Positions 1 through 10,547 of a stretch of 64,000 bases of DNA are shown piece by piece. How positions within the stretch are numbered: position 1 is the stretch's first letter; every line of letters starts with the position of its first letter. The stretch lies in assembly GCA_016987375.1 (NCBI GenBank), contig PJRA01000508.1:1299598-1363597 (forward strand). The letters are read 5' to 3'. The translations under genes and the position numbers were made by a program. The notes below the pieces were generated by a model that saw only the letters and a list, made by a program, of their open reading frames with translations, made no database searches and was not told where the DNA came from. Source of the DNA: Brachionus koreanus (taxonomy: Eukaryota; Rotifera; Eurotatoria; Ploima; Brachionidae).

Positions 1-417
1 AATTGTATAGTTAGGATCACTAAAAAAAGAAAAAGGAATTGAGTCATCAAGCTTGGTTTCATTTAAAGAAATTATATCGAAAATTTGAAGGGAAACAATT
101 TCCATGACCTCTTCTTTTTTTAAAAAAAGTGAATTCAAATGTAAAATTTTTAAACTATCAAAATTATTTAAACAAAAAGATTTTATATCATTTAAATAAT
201 TAGGAAATGATGGAGAATTATAAGTTATTGAAAAGAACTCCTCACTAAAATGAAAGACTTCTGGAATAAGATCTCCAGTAATTTGAGAATTAGAAGATCC
301 TTCCTCATGAGATTTCTGAATTTTTAAAGGACAAGAAAGTATATGCTTTTCAAACCATGCTTTAGAAACATAGATTTTTTGACAAAATTGACAAATGAGT
401 TTTATTTTGTTCTTCAT
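1..417 (-). mobile_element. LINE ORF2 5' part: C2HC zinc finger plus start of endonuclease domain (cut by window edge)
   Basis: Reading leftwards from an ATG at 415-417 there are 139 open codons that run off the edge. Residues 9-29 hold a Cys-x2-Cys...His-x3-Cys finger (C9, C12, H25, C29). Residues 89-100 (LKILHLNSLFLK) and 117-124 (SLNETKLD) match the start of the apurinic-type endonuclease of non-LTR retrotransposons, including the Asn of strand 1 and the N-E-T metal-site motif. An ORF2 that starts with a zinc finger and passes into the endonuclease is a LINE arrangement. No stop or frameshift is seen, so this copy may be relatively young. Reverse transcriptase would lie outside the window. 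Confidence 0.75.
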
Positions 418-1318
418 TTTGGTTGAAAAATTTAAAGAAATTAAAGATTTTTAAACCTAATTAACATAAAAAATGAAAAATTTCAAATTTGAAAAGTTAG
501 AAAAATGACTCAAAAAATTCAAGCATGGGATAAAAAAGAAATATAAATAAGTTACCTTTTATTGACTGACAGTTGTCCAATTGACAAAAAATTTAGCTTG
601 ATTATCGGTAACTTCCCACACAGTCTGCTTATTAAATTTTAAGAAGAATGCTTTAGTGGGAACGACGAAATTACCGATCGTTTAACGAACAAAAATTGTT
701 GAAAATTTTATGTAAAAAAAATAGATTTGAAAAGATTCATTTTAGATTCCAAAGGGGTCAAAAAGGGGCCAATTCCGTCCTTCTCAGTAAAAAATCTAAT
801 TACTAGTTTATATATAGTTTTGAATGCGTCTACTGCTTTTTTATAAGGTTTTAAAAACGTTGCTAATAAACTCTTTTAAACGCAATAATAAGCGTTTTGG
901 AAACGCCTTATTTAAATGAAAATTCAAGTTATTGATGAATTTAAAATGAAGCATTTATTTCTTCTAATTATCAGACAATTTTAATTAAAAAAAAAAGAAA
1001 ACAAAAATTAATTTACTCTTTATTTTTAAATATATATATTTTTAAAAAATAAAAGTTAATTTACAATCTTTTTATTAATTATAAGCATAATTTTGCTCAC
1101 AAAAATAAAACTAAATCAAACTTTTTATAAAATAATATTTGCTTTGATCTAAATACTATGTTCAGACCCTACATAGCGTTGTTGTGAATGCTTGTAAACT
1201 GTTTATCTAAAAATTAAATAATTTATAATTTCATGAGTTTAAATCGACATTCATTCTAAAGGTCTTATCAGTAGCTCAAAGTTACACCTTTTTATATCCT
1301 TATTTTCCTTTTTAGAAA
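418..1318. other. Intergenic, AT-rich; probable LINE 5' leader and DLST promoter region
   Basis: No coding sequence recognised. The first few hundred bases may be 5' leader of the LINE on the minus strand. Small inverted repeats occur (for example TTGTC-CAATT-GACAA near 575). The last part must hold the DLST promoter; no clear TATA box was found. Confidence 0.5.
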
Positions 1319-2931
1319 ATGAATTCGCGTTTGATTTTGAATTCTCTTAAAAAAGGCTCTAATATTAGCAAATTTTTTACAACGAACAATGTCACAAAAG
1401 TTGTCTCGTACAAAGCTAATTTCCTGTCCAGCCTTTCATACTCGCCAAAATGCTTGAATTTAGCAGGTCCTGCAGTCACACGAAATCAACAATCTTCCAT
1501 TCACTTTTCGAATGTTTTTCTAAGTAAAAAGATTAAAAAATTAAAAACTTAAAACTATAAATCTTAAAAATGCAAAGATGAGACAATTACTATTGAAAGT
1601 CCGGTCTTTGCCGAATCCATCTCTGAAGGAAACTTCGTTTATGTTAAGCAAGTTGGGGAGTCTGTTAAAGCAGGCGAAATAATTGCCAATATTGAGACTG
1701 ACAAAACAATATTGGAGCTGAAGGCACCCCAAGATGGAGTCATAGAAGAATATTTAGTCGAAGATAATTCATCAATTAAAGGAAAATCTCCTGCAATCAA
1801 GTTCAAAGTAGGAGCTGTTTCTGGACAGTCAGCAGCTAATGCTGAGCCTGTATCGAAGCCAGTCGAAGAAAAAAAACCTGAAGAAAAAAAAGAACCCAAA
1901 CAGGAATCCACACAGACTCCTATACCAACTTCTATGCCTGAGATTCCACCGAAACCTCAACAACCAATTTCTTCGGTCCCAATTTCTCAAATACCAGTAG
2001 TGCCTTTTACACCTAGCACCACTCAGCAAGCTGATATTAACAAAATATCTGGCACCAGAAATGAAACTCGAATTAAAATGAACCGAATGCGTCAAACAAT
2101 TGCAAATAGACTCAAAACAGCTCAAAATACTTGTGCCATGCTAACTACTTTTAATGAAATTAACATGGGGTAAATTTTCCTTTTTGGTAAAAATAATAAA
2201 AAAGTGCTTCATGAATCTTAATTAGAAATTTAGTTGATTTGAGAAAAACTTATAATGATCAATTTCAAAAGCGTCATAAATTAAAACTAGGCTTTATGTC
2301 AGCTTTTGTGAAAGCTTCTGCCACAGCTTTAATGGATCAACCAGTGGTAAATGCAGGTAAAAAATAATTATTGCAATTAACTAGACCAAATAAAAAAAAT
2401 TATTATTTTACAATTATTTACAGTAATAGAAAATAATGAAATTGTTTATCGTGATTATGTTGATATTAGTGTAGCAGTAGCCACTCCCAAAGGTCTTGTA
2501 GTGCCAGTTTTGCGTAATGTAGAAAAAATGAACTATGCCGATATAGAAAAAGAAATAGCCGCATTGGGAGAGAAAGCCCGTAACAACAGTTTGGCTATTG
2601 AGGATATGCAAGGAGGAACATTCACCATCAGTAATGGAGGAGTTTTTGGTTCTCTTTTTGGCACTCCCATAATTAATCTGCCACAATCGGCTATTTTGGG
2701 TATGCATGGAATTTTCGATCGACCAGTTGCAATCAATGGTCAAGTAATAATAGATAAAATTTTTGTCTTTTTGAAAATTAAATCTAAATTGCTTAGGTTG
2801 TTATTCGTCCAATGATGTATGTTGCTTTGACTTATGATCATCGACTGATCGATGGACGAGAAGCAGTTACCTTTTTGCGTAAAATAAAAAGTGCTGTCGA
2901 AGATCCGCGCACTCTATTATTAGATATTTAG
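1319..2931 (+). CDS. DLST: Dihydrolipoyllysine-residue succinyltransferase, E2 of 2-oxoglutarate dehydrogenase
   Basis: Transfers succinyl from lipoyl-lysine to CoA in the mitochondrial 2-oxoglutarate dehydrogenase complex (TCA cycle). Five exons read by eye: 1319-1523, 1578-2169, 2226-2356, 2424-2743, 2797-2931, all GT-AG, giving 460 residues. Residues 1-68 contain no Asp or Glu and are rich in Ser, Lys and Asn, as expected of a mitochondrial presequence. A lipoyl domain follows, with the modified Lys at about 111 in IETDKT. Next is a Pro/Lys/Glu-rich linker with no E3-binding domain, which is normal for animal DLST. The catalytic domain contains [27 protein letters not shown] and the active site DHRLIDGRE (His about 431, Asp about 435). 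The joins restore the family sequence without gaps, so the model is firm; the only softer point is the short first intron (1524-1577). Confidence 0.95.
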
Positions 2932-2976
2932 AGCAAAGGGAAAATTTTGAACTTTTGAATGAACTATTTAAAAAAA

Positions 2977-2982
2977 AATAAA
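2977..2982 (+). terminator. Polyadenylation signal AATAAA for DLST
   Basis: AATAAA lies 46 nt after the DLST stop and before the SSU72 start. In so AT-rich a sequence the motif alone is weak; its position is what supports it. Confidence 0.5.
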
Positions 2983-3212
2983 GAAATTAAAAAAATATCA
3001 TTTTATTTAGAATTAAAAATTTAATTTATATCTGACTATTTTTTTTAAGGAGAATTATTTAATTTTCCTTCTATTTTTTGTTAAATTTTTAATAGAATAA
3101 ATTTTTTAAAAATTTTGTTTTTTCAATGCAAATTTCTCAATGTTTCCGAAGAGAATTAACAAATCTCTTTCCCAGAGAAAATAATTTTAAAACAATTAAA
3201 ATACTCTATTAG

Positions 3213-3996
3213 ATGTCTAATTCAGAAAGCCAGACTCAACGGTCTCCACTTAAATTTGCTGTTGTTTGCTCGAGCAACCAAAATAGAAGTATGGAAACAC
3301 ACAATATATTTCTGTGAGAAAAAATCTAAAAAATAGAATAACTAAATCAAAAATAAAATTTGATTACAGTAAAAAAGGTCTTTCGATTCGTTCATTTGGC
3401 ACTGGAAAAGAAGTTAAATTGCCTGGACCATCTATAACCCAGCCGAATGTTTACGATTTCAGTACTACATACGAATACATGTATAAAGATTTATGCAATA
3501 AAGACAAAACTCTGTACACACAAAATGGACTATTGCACATGCTTGAAAGAAACAAGAGGATAAAAGCAAAGCCTGAAAAGTTCCAGGAGAATAGAGACAT
3601 TTTTGAAATAATTTTTACTGTAGAAGAAAGAATTTTTGATCAAGTTTTAGAAGGTAAATTTTAGTCAAGAATGAAAATGGTTTTCGAAATTTAATAAGCT
3701 TTTAATTGAATAAATCAGATTTAGAAAATAGGGAAAAATTACTAAATCAACCTGTTCACATAATTAACATTGACGTGGCTGATAACCACGAGGATGCCAC
3801 AATCGGCGCATTTATTTTGTATGAATTGGCCCTAATGGTACTCTGATACAACTTTTTTAAGAATAAATTTTAATTTTAATTTTTATGCTTTAAGCTACAA
3901 AATAGCGAGGACATGGATAATGAAATTGATGAAATACTTCAAGATTACGAGTCAAAGATAAAGCGTCAAATATTGCATTCGATCGCTTTCTATTAG
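3213..3996 (+). CDS. SSU72: SSU72, RNA polymerase II CTD Ser5/Ser7 phosphatase
   Basis: Removes phosphate from the Pol II C-terminal repeat during transcription termination and 3'-end processing; nuclear. Four exons: 3213-3313, 3370-3653, 3719-3837, 3895-3996, with introns of 56-65 nt, giving 201 residues (family about 195). The phosphatase loop C-x5-R is intact: Cys19 and Arg25 in CSSNQNRSME. Further family blocks are IRSFGTGKEVKLPGP, NVYDFSTTYEYMY, LYTQNGLLHMLERNKRIK and INIDVADNHEDATIGAF, which carries the expected general-acid Asp. The start is the only ATG upstream of the loop and gives a short Ser/Gln-rich leader. It lies about 280 bp downstream of DLST in the same direction with its own start. 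A likely polyadenylation signal is at 4096-4101. Confidence 0.95.
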
Positions 3997-5432
3997 ACAT
4001 TAAACCTATTAGAATTGAGAAAAATCTAATAATTTGTTTGAATGCTGTTATTTTTTAAATTTTGTAAATTTCTTTTTATTTATTATGTGACAAAGAATAA
4101 ATGTTTAACTGTTGATTAAAATAAAATTTCAATGTTCTTCAAAAATATATATGAAATATAAATGCATTCGCATTTAAAGATCTTTTTTAACATTGTTTTT
4201 ACTGAAAATTTTAGTTAAATTCAAATTTAAATAAAAAAATAAGTAAGTTAAAAAATTAAAACACCTGAAAGATTTCACTTGAAATTAACAATGTTGGCAA
4301 ATTGAAGTTTGATCAAATTTTTGTGATAAAATTTATCAATAAATAGAAGTTATTAAGTATTTCTTGTTTGTTAATCTTATAAAAGTATCATTTTAAAATA
4401 AATATTCAATGTTTTTTTGTAAATTCAATTCTTATTAATATTTTTAAAAAAATCTATATTAGATTCATTTAGCAAGTATAGATTATTTAAAAAATCTATT
4501 TTAAAAGTTACATAAAATTGCTTCACTTTTGATACAATTGATAAAAAACAATGCTAATTATTATAGGATGTTAAAAAAATTTTTTATTATAGATTATATT
4601 TATCATTATTTTATTTTTGCGTCAAAAATTTTAAGATAATTCTATAGAAAAAATGGTTCTTTTTTTAAAATGAGCTTTATAACTTTTTATTTTAGCCAAA
4701 AAATTGTAACTAATTCTTTTGCTATGAAAAATGTTAATTTAAATAGAAAAAACATTTGATTTAAAAAAATTTTCGACGAAAAATTAAAAATCGATTCACA
4801 AAAAATTCCTCAAATAATGAAATAAAATGAAAATTTGAACAAAATACAAATTAGCTTTCCAAACTAAAATTAAACTAATTAGAAAAATAAGTAATATTTT
4901 TTTTTATGTATAATATTTTTCAATCAGTTGTCATAATCGCCCGAGAAAAACCGAGAAATTTTAACCATGTGTAACGAATAGCATCGTTTTTAAAAAATCG
5001 AACAATATTTTAATTAGATTTTTAATTAAAAATTGTAATTTTAAATAAAATTATTCCCACAAAGCATACTTGTTTTATATTTTTGTCTTGTATTTGAATG
5101 TTTTTTCCCGCGGTCCTTTCCTACGATTATAAATTTAGGGTCACAAACGATTTTTTTTTCTAGAGAATTTAGTTAAAGGCGAACTAAAATTTATCTAAAA
5201 AATTTTTCTTAGTCCAATCAAGTGTAAATTTGTTTTTATTGTGCTTATTTACCATCATTCGCACCATTAATGTACATGTCATCTAAACAAATTTGTCATT
5301 AATTTGGAAAATTTTAAACTCTTTATTAAACAAAATAGGTGATTCTTGCTTAAAGAAATATTTTATTTTCGCATACAATTTAGGATATAAAAAAATATGT
5401 AAGTCTCGTAGAAAACTTAATTAACTTTAAAC
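3997..5432. other. Intergenic, AT-rich, no gene seen
   Basis: Holds the SSU72 3' UTR (AATAAA at 4096-4101) and then featureless AT-rich sequence up to the TATA box of the next gene. No long open frame with protein-like composition on either strand. Confidence 0.5.
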
Positions 5433-5440
5433 TATATAAG
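5433..5440 (+). promoter_or_regulatory. TATA box (TATATAAG) of the Tyr-rich gene
   Basis: TATATAAG is 87 nt upstream of the ATG at 5527, with a second TATA-like element (TATAAAAGG) at 5450-5458. In this AT-rich background the G-ending consensus and the spacing to an intronless reading frame are what make it credible. Confidence 0.45.
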
Positions 5441-5526
5441 GCTTTTACTATAAAAGGCAAGCAATTTTAGTTTAGAAAAATAATTCAAAAATTGAAAATA
5501 TTTTAGATAAACAATTAGACACTAAA

Positions 5527-5919
5527 ATGCCATCTAAAGTGAAACAAACTCAGAGCATAAATTCAGATCAAGAGTCACATTCTTCATCAGACTCGAATGT
5601 CTCAAAGCATTCGACAGTAACTAAAGGATCAAAAGATTCAAAGAATTCAAAAGAGGCTACAAAATCAATTAAAGAATCCAGACCTAAATCAGCAATGAGT
5701 GAAAAAAAAGATAAAAAAACGTCTAAGCAAGCATTCCATCCGTTTTATCAAAATGCATATTATCAGGGCTACCCATTTAATCCTTATGCAAATCAATACC
5801 AAAATGGTTACAATTATGGCTACAGCAACAACTATCCATACTATAATCAATATAACTCTTTCTATCATGGTTATCCAAGTTACGCCAATCAAGCTTATTA
5901 TAACTATGCTGCTTATTAA
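5527..5919 (+). CDS. Intronless low-complexity protein: Ser/Lys-rich half, then Tyr/Asn/Gln-rich half (function unknown)
   Basis: 130 codons, single exon. Residues 1-70 are highly charged and rich in Ser and Lys, with short repeats such as SKDSKNSKEATKS. Residues about 71-130 contain 20 Tyr with many Asn, Gln, Gly and Pro (NGYNYGYSNNYPYYNQY), a prion-like or phase-separating composition. No signal peptide or membrane segment. A TATA box lies upstream, AATAAA at 6006-6011 downstream, and codon use is less AT-driven than the flanks, so it looks like a real gene. I recognise no family. Alternatives are a nuclear RNA-binding-like disordered protein or a structural (cuticle or egg-shell type) protein; without a signal peptide the first is likelier, but this is inference. 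Confidence 0.7.
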   Translation: MPSKVKQTQSINSDQESHSSSDSNVSKHSTVTKGSKDSKNSKEATKSIKESRPKSAMSEKKDKKTSKQAFHPFYQNAYYQGYPFNPYANQYQNGYNYGYSNNYPYYNQYNSFYHGYPSYANQAYYNYAAY

Positions 5920-6005
5920 AGCATAATTTTTTTTAATTATTAATAGAATTTAACTTTTATGTAGCTATTTAAATTTATTTTATTTATTTTTATTTTAATT
6001 TGATA

Positions 6006-6011
6006 AATAAA
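6006..6011 (+). terminator. Polyadenylation signal AATAAA for the Tyr-rich gene
   Basis: AATAAA lies 87 nt after the stop at 5919 and is followed by a T-rich run. Confidence 0.4.
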
Positions 6012-6047
6012 TTTTGTTTTCAAGTTTTTTTTAAAGGTTTTTTTTAA

Positions 6048-6242
6048 CTATGCTGTTTCATAGTCCTCGCTAGGCGAATCTTGCGTGGAAAATGTTTGAT
6101 CAAAAGGGAAGTCAGATTGATTATTTGCTTAAACTGTAACAGGAGTTTTAACATGATTGACCTCTGCGAAAAAAAGTTTTTTTTTGGCTAAACCTCCCAA
6201 ATTTTTGATCGAATTAGCTTTATTAGTTGAATGTTTTGGCAT
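6048..6242 (-). pseudogene. Possible small gene with one in-frame stop (unknown)
   Basis: From an ATG at 6240-6242 on the minus strand, 37 codons run to a TAA (6129-6131); the same frame then stays open for 26 more codons, ending DSPSEDYETA and a TAG at 6048-6050. The peptide starts MPKHSTNKANSIKNLGG and has a basic middle (LAKKKLFF) and an acidic end. Base composition across the whole 195 bp is less AT-rich than its surroundings, which suggests the stop is a recent C-to-T change or that the ORF really ends at 37 codons. It converges on the Tyr-rich gene. No family recognised. Confidence 0.3.
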
Positions 6243-6905
6243 TTTTAATGTGTTTGATAAATTTTAAATTAAGATCATATAAAATATTGCAACAAAATAA
6301 ATATAAAAGATGAAAATTAAATTTTAATGATTTTTTTTAGAAATTGAACTATATTTTGACTTTTTATTTGGATTAATTAAGCTTTAAATAAAAAAAGTGA
6401 AACCTTAGATTTGTTCAGAATTTTGTCTACTTTTATAATTTAGATATAAAAGTTAGGATCTCCGGTCAATCGTCGGAGTAGAATGAAAAAAACTGGAAAA
6501 AAGCACAAAAAAATGTGTTTTTTAGGTTTAAAGTGCAACTTAATTCCACTTAAAATACTTGAAAAATATATCATTTAATAGAAAATTTTGCGCTCTTTAA
6601 AAATATATATATAGATATAGTAACTTTTTAATGAAAACTCATCTCAAAAATATCAAAAATCTAAACAACTGCTTTCAAAAACTATCAAACTTCAAGACCC
6701 TCTAGTCAAAAATCTTTTTTTTTTCCCCCCTAAAGAAAGAAGTTTTCTTAAGTTTTCATATACGTAGATTACGAATATGCCATCGAAAATTATCGATTAA
6801 GATAGTGCTGTCGTTTTGCTACGCGCGAACCTTGTCACAAAAAATTAGAATCAAACTGTAAAATATAAATAAATTATTTTTACTATTAAATTATCGTTAA
6901 ATTAA
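6243..6905. other. Intergenic, AT-rich, nothing recognised
   Basis: AT-rich sequence with homopolymer runs. A small GC-richer patch lies near 6455-6480 (ATCTCCGGTCAATCGTCGG), with no coding frame. Confidence 0.4.
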
Positions 6906-7330
6906 AATTCACAAGTCGAGTGTGTAAACGAATTTACATACTTAGGAAGCACCATTAGTACAGCAATGGTAGCACAAAGAGACATAAAGAAAAGACTTGC
7001 TAAAGCAAAGATTAACTTTGCTTTAGCAATGTGTGAATCTGATAAAAGAAGTCTGAACACCTTCCATACTGGAAGCCTGCGAAGGATTCTTGGGATACAC
7101 TGGCCTGAGATGCTGTCAAATGCTGAACTATACAAAAGAACAAATTCTGAGCCATTAAGTCAATGCATCAAGAACATGGAGGTCAACAATCATGAAAGAG
7201 CTCGCCAAAATGGGAATGACATGCTGACATACATGGGGAGAAGCAAGGGTGAAGGCAAAAGATCCACTTAAGTGTAAATCAAAAGTAATGACCCAATGCT
7301 CCACAAGGAGTGAATAAGGAAAAAAAAATT
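6906..7330 (+). mobile_element. LINE 3' end: C-terminal part of ORF2, internally deleted
   Basis: A frame open from 6906 to the stop at 7271 reads VNEFTYLGSTIS, DIKKRLAKAKINFALAM, then LRRILGIHWPEMLSN, ELYKRTNSEPLS. These are the post-polymerase blocks of a non-LTR retrotransposon reverse transcriptase. The stretch that normally lies between the AKAK and RRIL blocks is missing, so the copy is deleted though still open. The 3' non-coding part (7272-7330) matches the minus-strand fragment at 24850-24975. It is not a host gene. Confidence 0.7.
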
Positions 7331-8043
7331 GTTATTGGGATTTTTTTCTGCTTTTCCCTTTTTTTTTTTGAATTTTTCCGATATTTGAATAAATAAAATA
7401 AAGAAATAGAAAAAAACTGGAATTTTATTTTTTTTGATCACCGATAAATCTAAAAATAAGACAAATGAACAAAAAAAGTTAGATTCTAACTTTTAGTGAC
7501 ATACTGATTAAACTTTTTTGTTGGCTAGGCTAATAAATCTGTTGAAAATATTCTCATAATAAAAACTGATACGATAAATCGACCAAAACCATATTCTTCT
7601 ATTTAAAAAAAAATTATTCTTAGAAAAAAATATTTATTATTTGTATTTTCCTTGACCTTGACTATTGACCTTAATAACTATCATCTATAAATAATAACAT
7701 TCTGGTTTATTGTTAGACCATTTAGAAAGACTGCAGAAAACCTAATATTTTTGATTAAAAAAATATCCGAGTTTTTTGTAGATCTATAAATATAATTTAA
7801 AATACAGTACCAGAAAAAAACAAAAAAAAATCTTATTTTTGGTCACTTTGTGAGTCTGAAGATCCCCCATGTCATGGACTTGTTGATTTAAAAAATAAAC
7901 CTTTTTTTTATATGCTGTTTAATGAAATAAACATATTAAAAAATTTGTTCCCGGAAAAAATTCTTTCTATCTGTTATAACTTCCAAATAAATGATTAAAA
8001 TTTTTTCTTTATTTTTTATTTAAAGAAAGAAAAAAAATATATT
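7331..8043. other. Intergenic, AT-rich, nothing recognised
   Basis: No supported coding frame, RNA gene or repeat. It separates two decayed mobile-element fragments. Confidence 0.4.
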
Positions 8044-8410
8044 TTAATCAGTAACTGAGATTTCGTTATCTGTTAAGATAGAATTTTCATTATCTCTTAT
8101 ATCGTCACGTTCACAATCTAAACAAAATTTTGATTCAATGACACAAAATGATACAAATTTTTGCTTATTATATTTTCTAGTTATATCTTCCTACCCGTAG
8201 ATACCATATCACACTGGTCACATGTGCACAAATACCAAAAGCCTTTGAACCTCCTATATAATCACAATACCATTCTTTTATAAGGTCCTTTGATGAAATA
8301 GATGAATATCTTACCCACTTATTATGAACAGCTTGAGAACAAAATCTTGATTTAATTTTGACTCTAATAAGTTATTGGGCTTCTTCAAAATATTGATAAA
8401 TATAGTCGCT
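8044..8410 (-). mobile_element. Decayed transposon-type protein with SWIM-like zinc finger
   Basis: On the minus strand the sequence reads, with a few frame breaks, CSQAVHNKWVRYSS, then KEWYCDYIGGSKAFGICAH followed by VTSVIWYLRVGRYN. Spacing of Cys, Cys and His in the middle block is that of the SWIM-like finger found in a repeat-encoded protein family abundant in hydra, aphids and other invertebrates, often next to a DDE transposase. An open acidic tail ends ISVTD at a TAA (8044-8046). Stops and frameshifts upstream show that it is a relic. Assignment to a transposon superfamily is not possible from this piece. Confidence 0.5.
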
Positions 8411-10134
8411 GTTCTGATTCAGATGAGTAATTGTATACAGTTTGCATTGTTTTAGCTGGTAAATGCCAAAAGTTAATGATTTGATGAAAAACTGTAAAAA
8501 ACTGTAAAATTAATATCTTTTATTCAAAATAAAATAACAGAAAGCATAAAAGAGACACTTAGAAAATTAATGATCAATTATTTTTGAACTATTTTTAAAA
8601 ATTTAATCATTTTTGGTTATATCCGTAAGAAAAATCTATATTTTTTAATTTCAGTTTTTTTCATGAAACAAACAAATAGATTTCTTTAATCAACTAAACT
8701 TTATCTGATTTTCTGGCTCCACAATAATTATGCAAAAAATATTAATGTCTTAACAATTTCTATCTGTACAAATAGAATATCTAAACTTATAAGCTGTCTA
8801 GTTTGAAAATAATTTTTTTTAATTCATGAGATATGTGGCTAAAAGTAAGTTAAAACTTTTATTAAAAAAATAAAATTCTCAGTAGATTTGTAAACAAATT
8901 TGCAATAAAATTAAATTATGCTGAATTTTCCAAAATAAGAGAACAACTAGGCTCTTAAAGAGCAAAATGTTCGAGGTATCTATCAATATTTTGCAGAATA
9001 AAATCATAAAAACTTGTATTCGGCACGGATCTTCTAAATTATTTTATAATTTCGGAAATCTATTTAAAATTCTCCTCTTTGAAATTGTAAGCAATGGTTA
9101 GGCCATTTTTTAGCTATTTAATTTTATTTAGAAATAAGCTTAGCTTATTTTAATTGATCCTATCCTCACAAGTACTAATACCTTACATTTATTATATTCT
9201 ATGCAAAAAAAATTTAACATACTAGTAGTAGTAAGTTTGCTGAAAAGCATAAATCAATGCTTAATTAGTGCAATGTACTTTATCTGCTCATGTTATTTTG
9301 TAACCTGCTATCCAAATCAGCTTTGAAATCATAATAAAATTTTTTCTATATAATATTTATATAATTATTAGTTAATGCACAATTTTGATATAATCAAGAT
9401 AACTGAATACAGTTTTTCTCTTAAAAGATAATGTATTATGCTTTTGAAAATGTTGAAAGATTCTGAAAAAAATGTGAAATTATTTCGATAATTTTTTTTT
9501 TTATTACTTTGATATGTTCAATTTTTCGCTTGGACACTTTTTATTTCCAAGGGTATACGACAAAAGCAAATAAATGAATATACTTAAAGAAAATTGAAAA
9601 GATTTGAAGGATTTTATTTTTTGAAAATGAAAATTTTTTAATCTAATTTAGGTATTTTTATTAAGAGATCTTTATTATTTTAATTAAAAGTAATTATACA
9701 CATCGATCCATTACATAAAACAAGAACAGAATTTTTTTAGTTTCCTGTATTTAAAATTAAAGCTAATTTAAAAAATTAAATAAAAATGTTTCAAAAAATT
9801 ATCTTTTAAAATTCAAAATTCAAATAGTGACATCATTATAACTTTTTTGAAGAGATTTAAATTTTCAATGTGGCAATGACATAGGTGTTGTTTTTGTTTT
9901 AAATGCTTAATCAAAAAAGTCAACAAATCAGTTTTTATTCATTGTGATTAAATTTTTAACTTTAAAGTGAATTTAATAAAATTCTTTTTTTTAAAAAAGC
10001 TTTGAGAAATGATCGCTCAAATGCCATTTTGTTTTCTGACACTGCTACTAGTCATAAAATATTCTATTCAGGTGACGAAAATCTGATAAAAAAAAACTGA
10101 AAATCAAAATATTATTAATTTAAAAATTAGCTGA
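8411..10134. other. Intergenic, AT-rich, no gene supported
   Basis: Only short open frames. A weak match to the core of the 13 kb dispersed repeat (ATTATGCTGAATTT near 8917) may be an old copy. At 10009-10071 a 21-codon frame with a signal-peptide-like sequence (MIAQMPFCFLTLLLVIKYS) ends at a possible splice donor. Confidence 0.4.
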
Positions 10135-10389
10135 TGTTTGCCTTATTTGAGTTGTATAGACTTGTTTTTTAGAAATATTGATGATGAGCCAGATATGATT
10201 GTCATTCTTAAGTGGAAACACAGTTTATTAAAACTATTTGACTTAGATATTGAAACAAAAATTGTCAAAAACATCCATTTTTGTTCAAATATTTGTATTA
10301 TAAATTTAATAAATGCTTTTTATGGGGCCTATGCCGCTCATGAATCTAAAATAACTTGGATAAAACAAAATAGATATCAATTTATTTAA
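10135..10389 (+). CDS. Possible coding fragment (unknown)
   Basis: About 84 open codons follow a TGA at 10132, with protein-like composition: KWKHSLLKLFDLDIETKIV, NIHFCSNICIINLINAFYG, AAHESKITWIK. The only internal ATG that could start it is at 10195-10197, giving 64 residues. The mix of Trp, Cys, Asp and Lys is unlike chance frames in this AT-rich DNA. The signal-peptide-like frame at 10009-10071 ends in CAG/GTGACG, but joining it to this frame meets a stop, so the two cannot be linked simply. It could be a transposon-protein relic or a terminal exon. Confidence 0.25.
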   Translation, partial: CLPYLSCIDLFFRNIDDEPDMIVILKWKHSLLKLFDLDIETKIVKNIHFCSNICIINLINAFYGAYAAHESKITWIKQNRYQFI

Positions 10390-10531
10390 ACAGTTAATTT
10401 AGTCAGTAACAAAATAGCTTTATAAAATCAGATTACAAGAAATTTTTGATTGATGATAGAGTTCGTGACTAAAACAAGTTTTAATTAGATTACTGAAAGT
10501 TAAACTTCAAAAATTTGATTTTTTTTCGCAT

Positions 10532-10547
10532 ACACACACACACACAC
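10532..10547. repeat. (AC)n microsatellite
   Basis: Eight AC units, continuing into an AT-rich tail. Confidence 0.9.
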
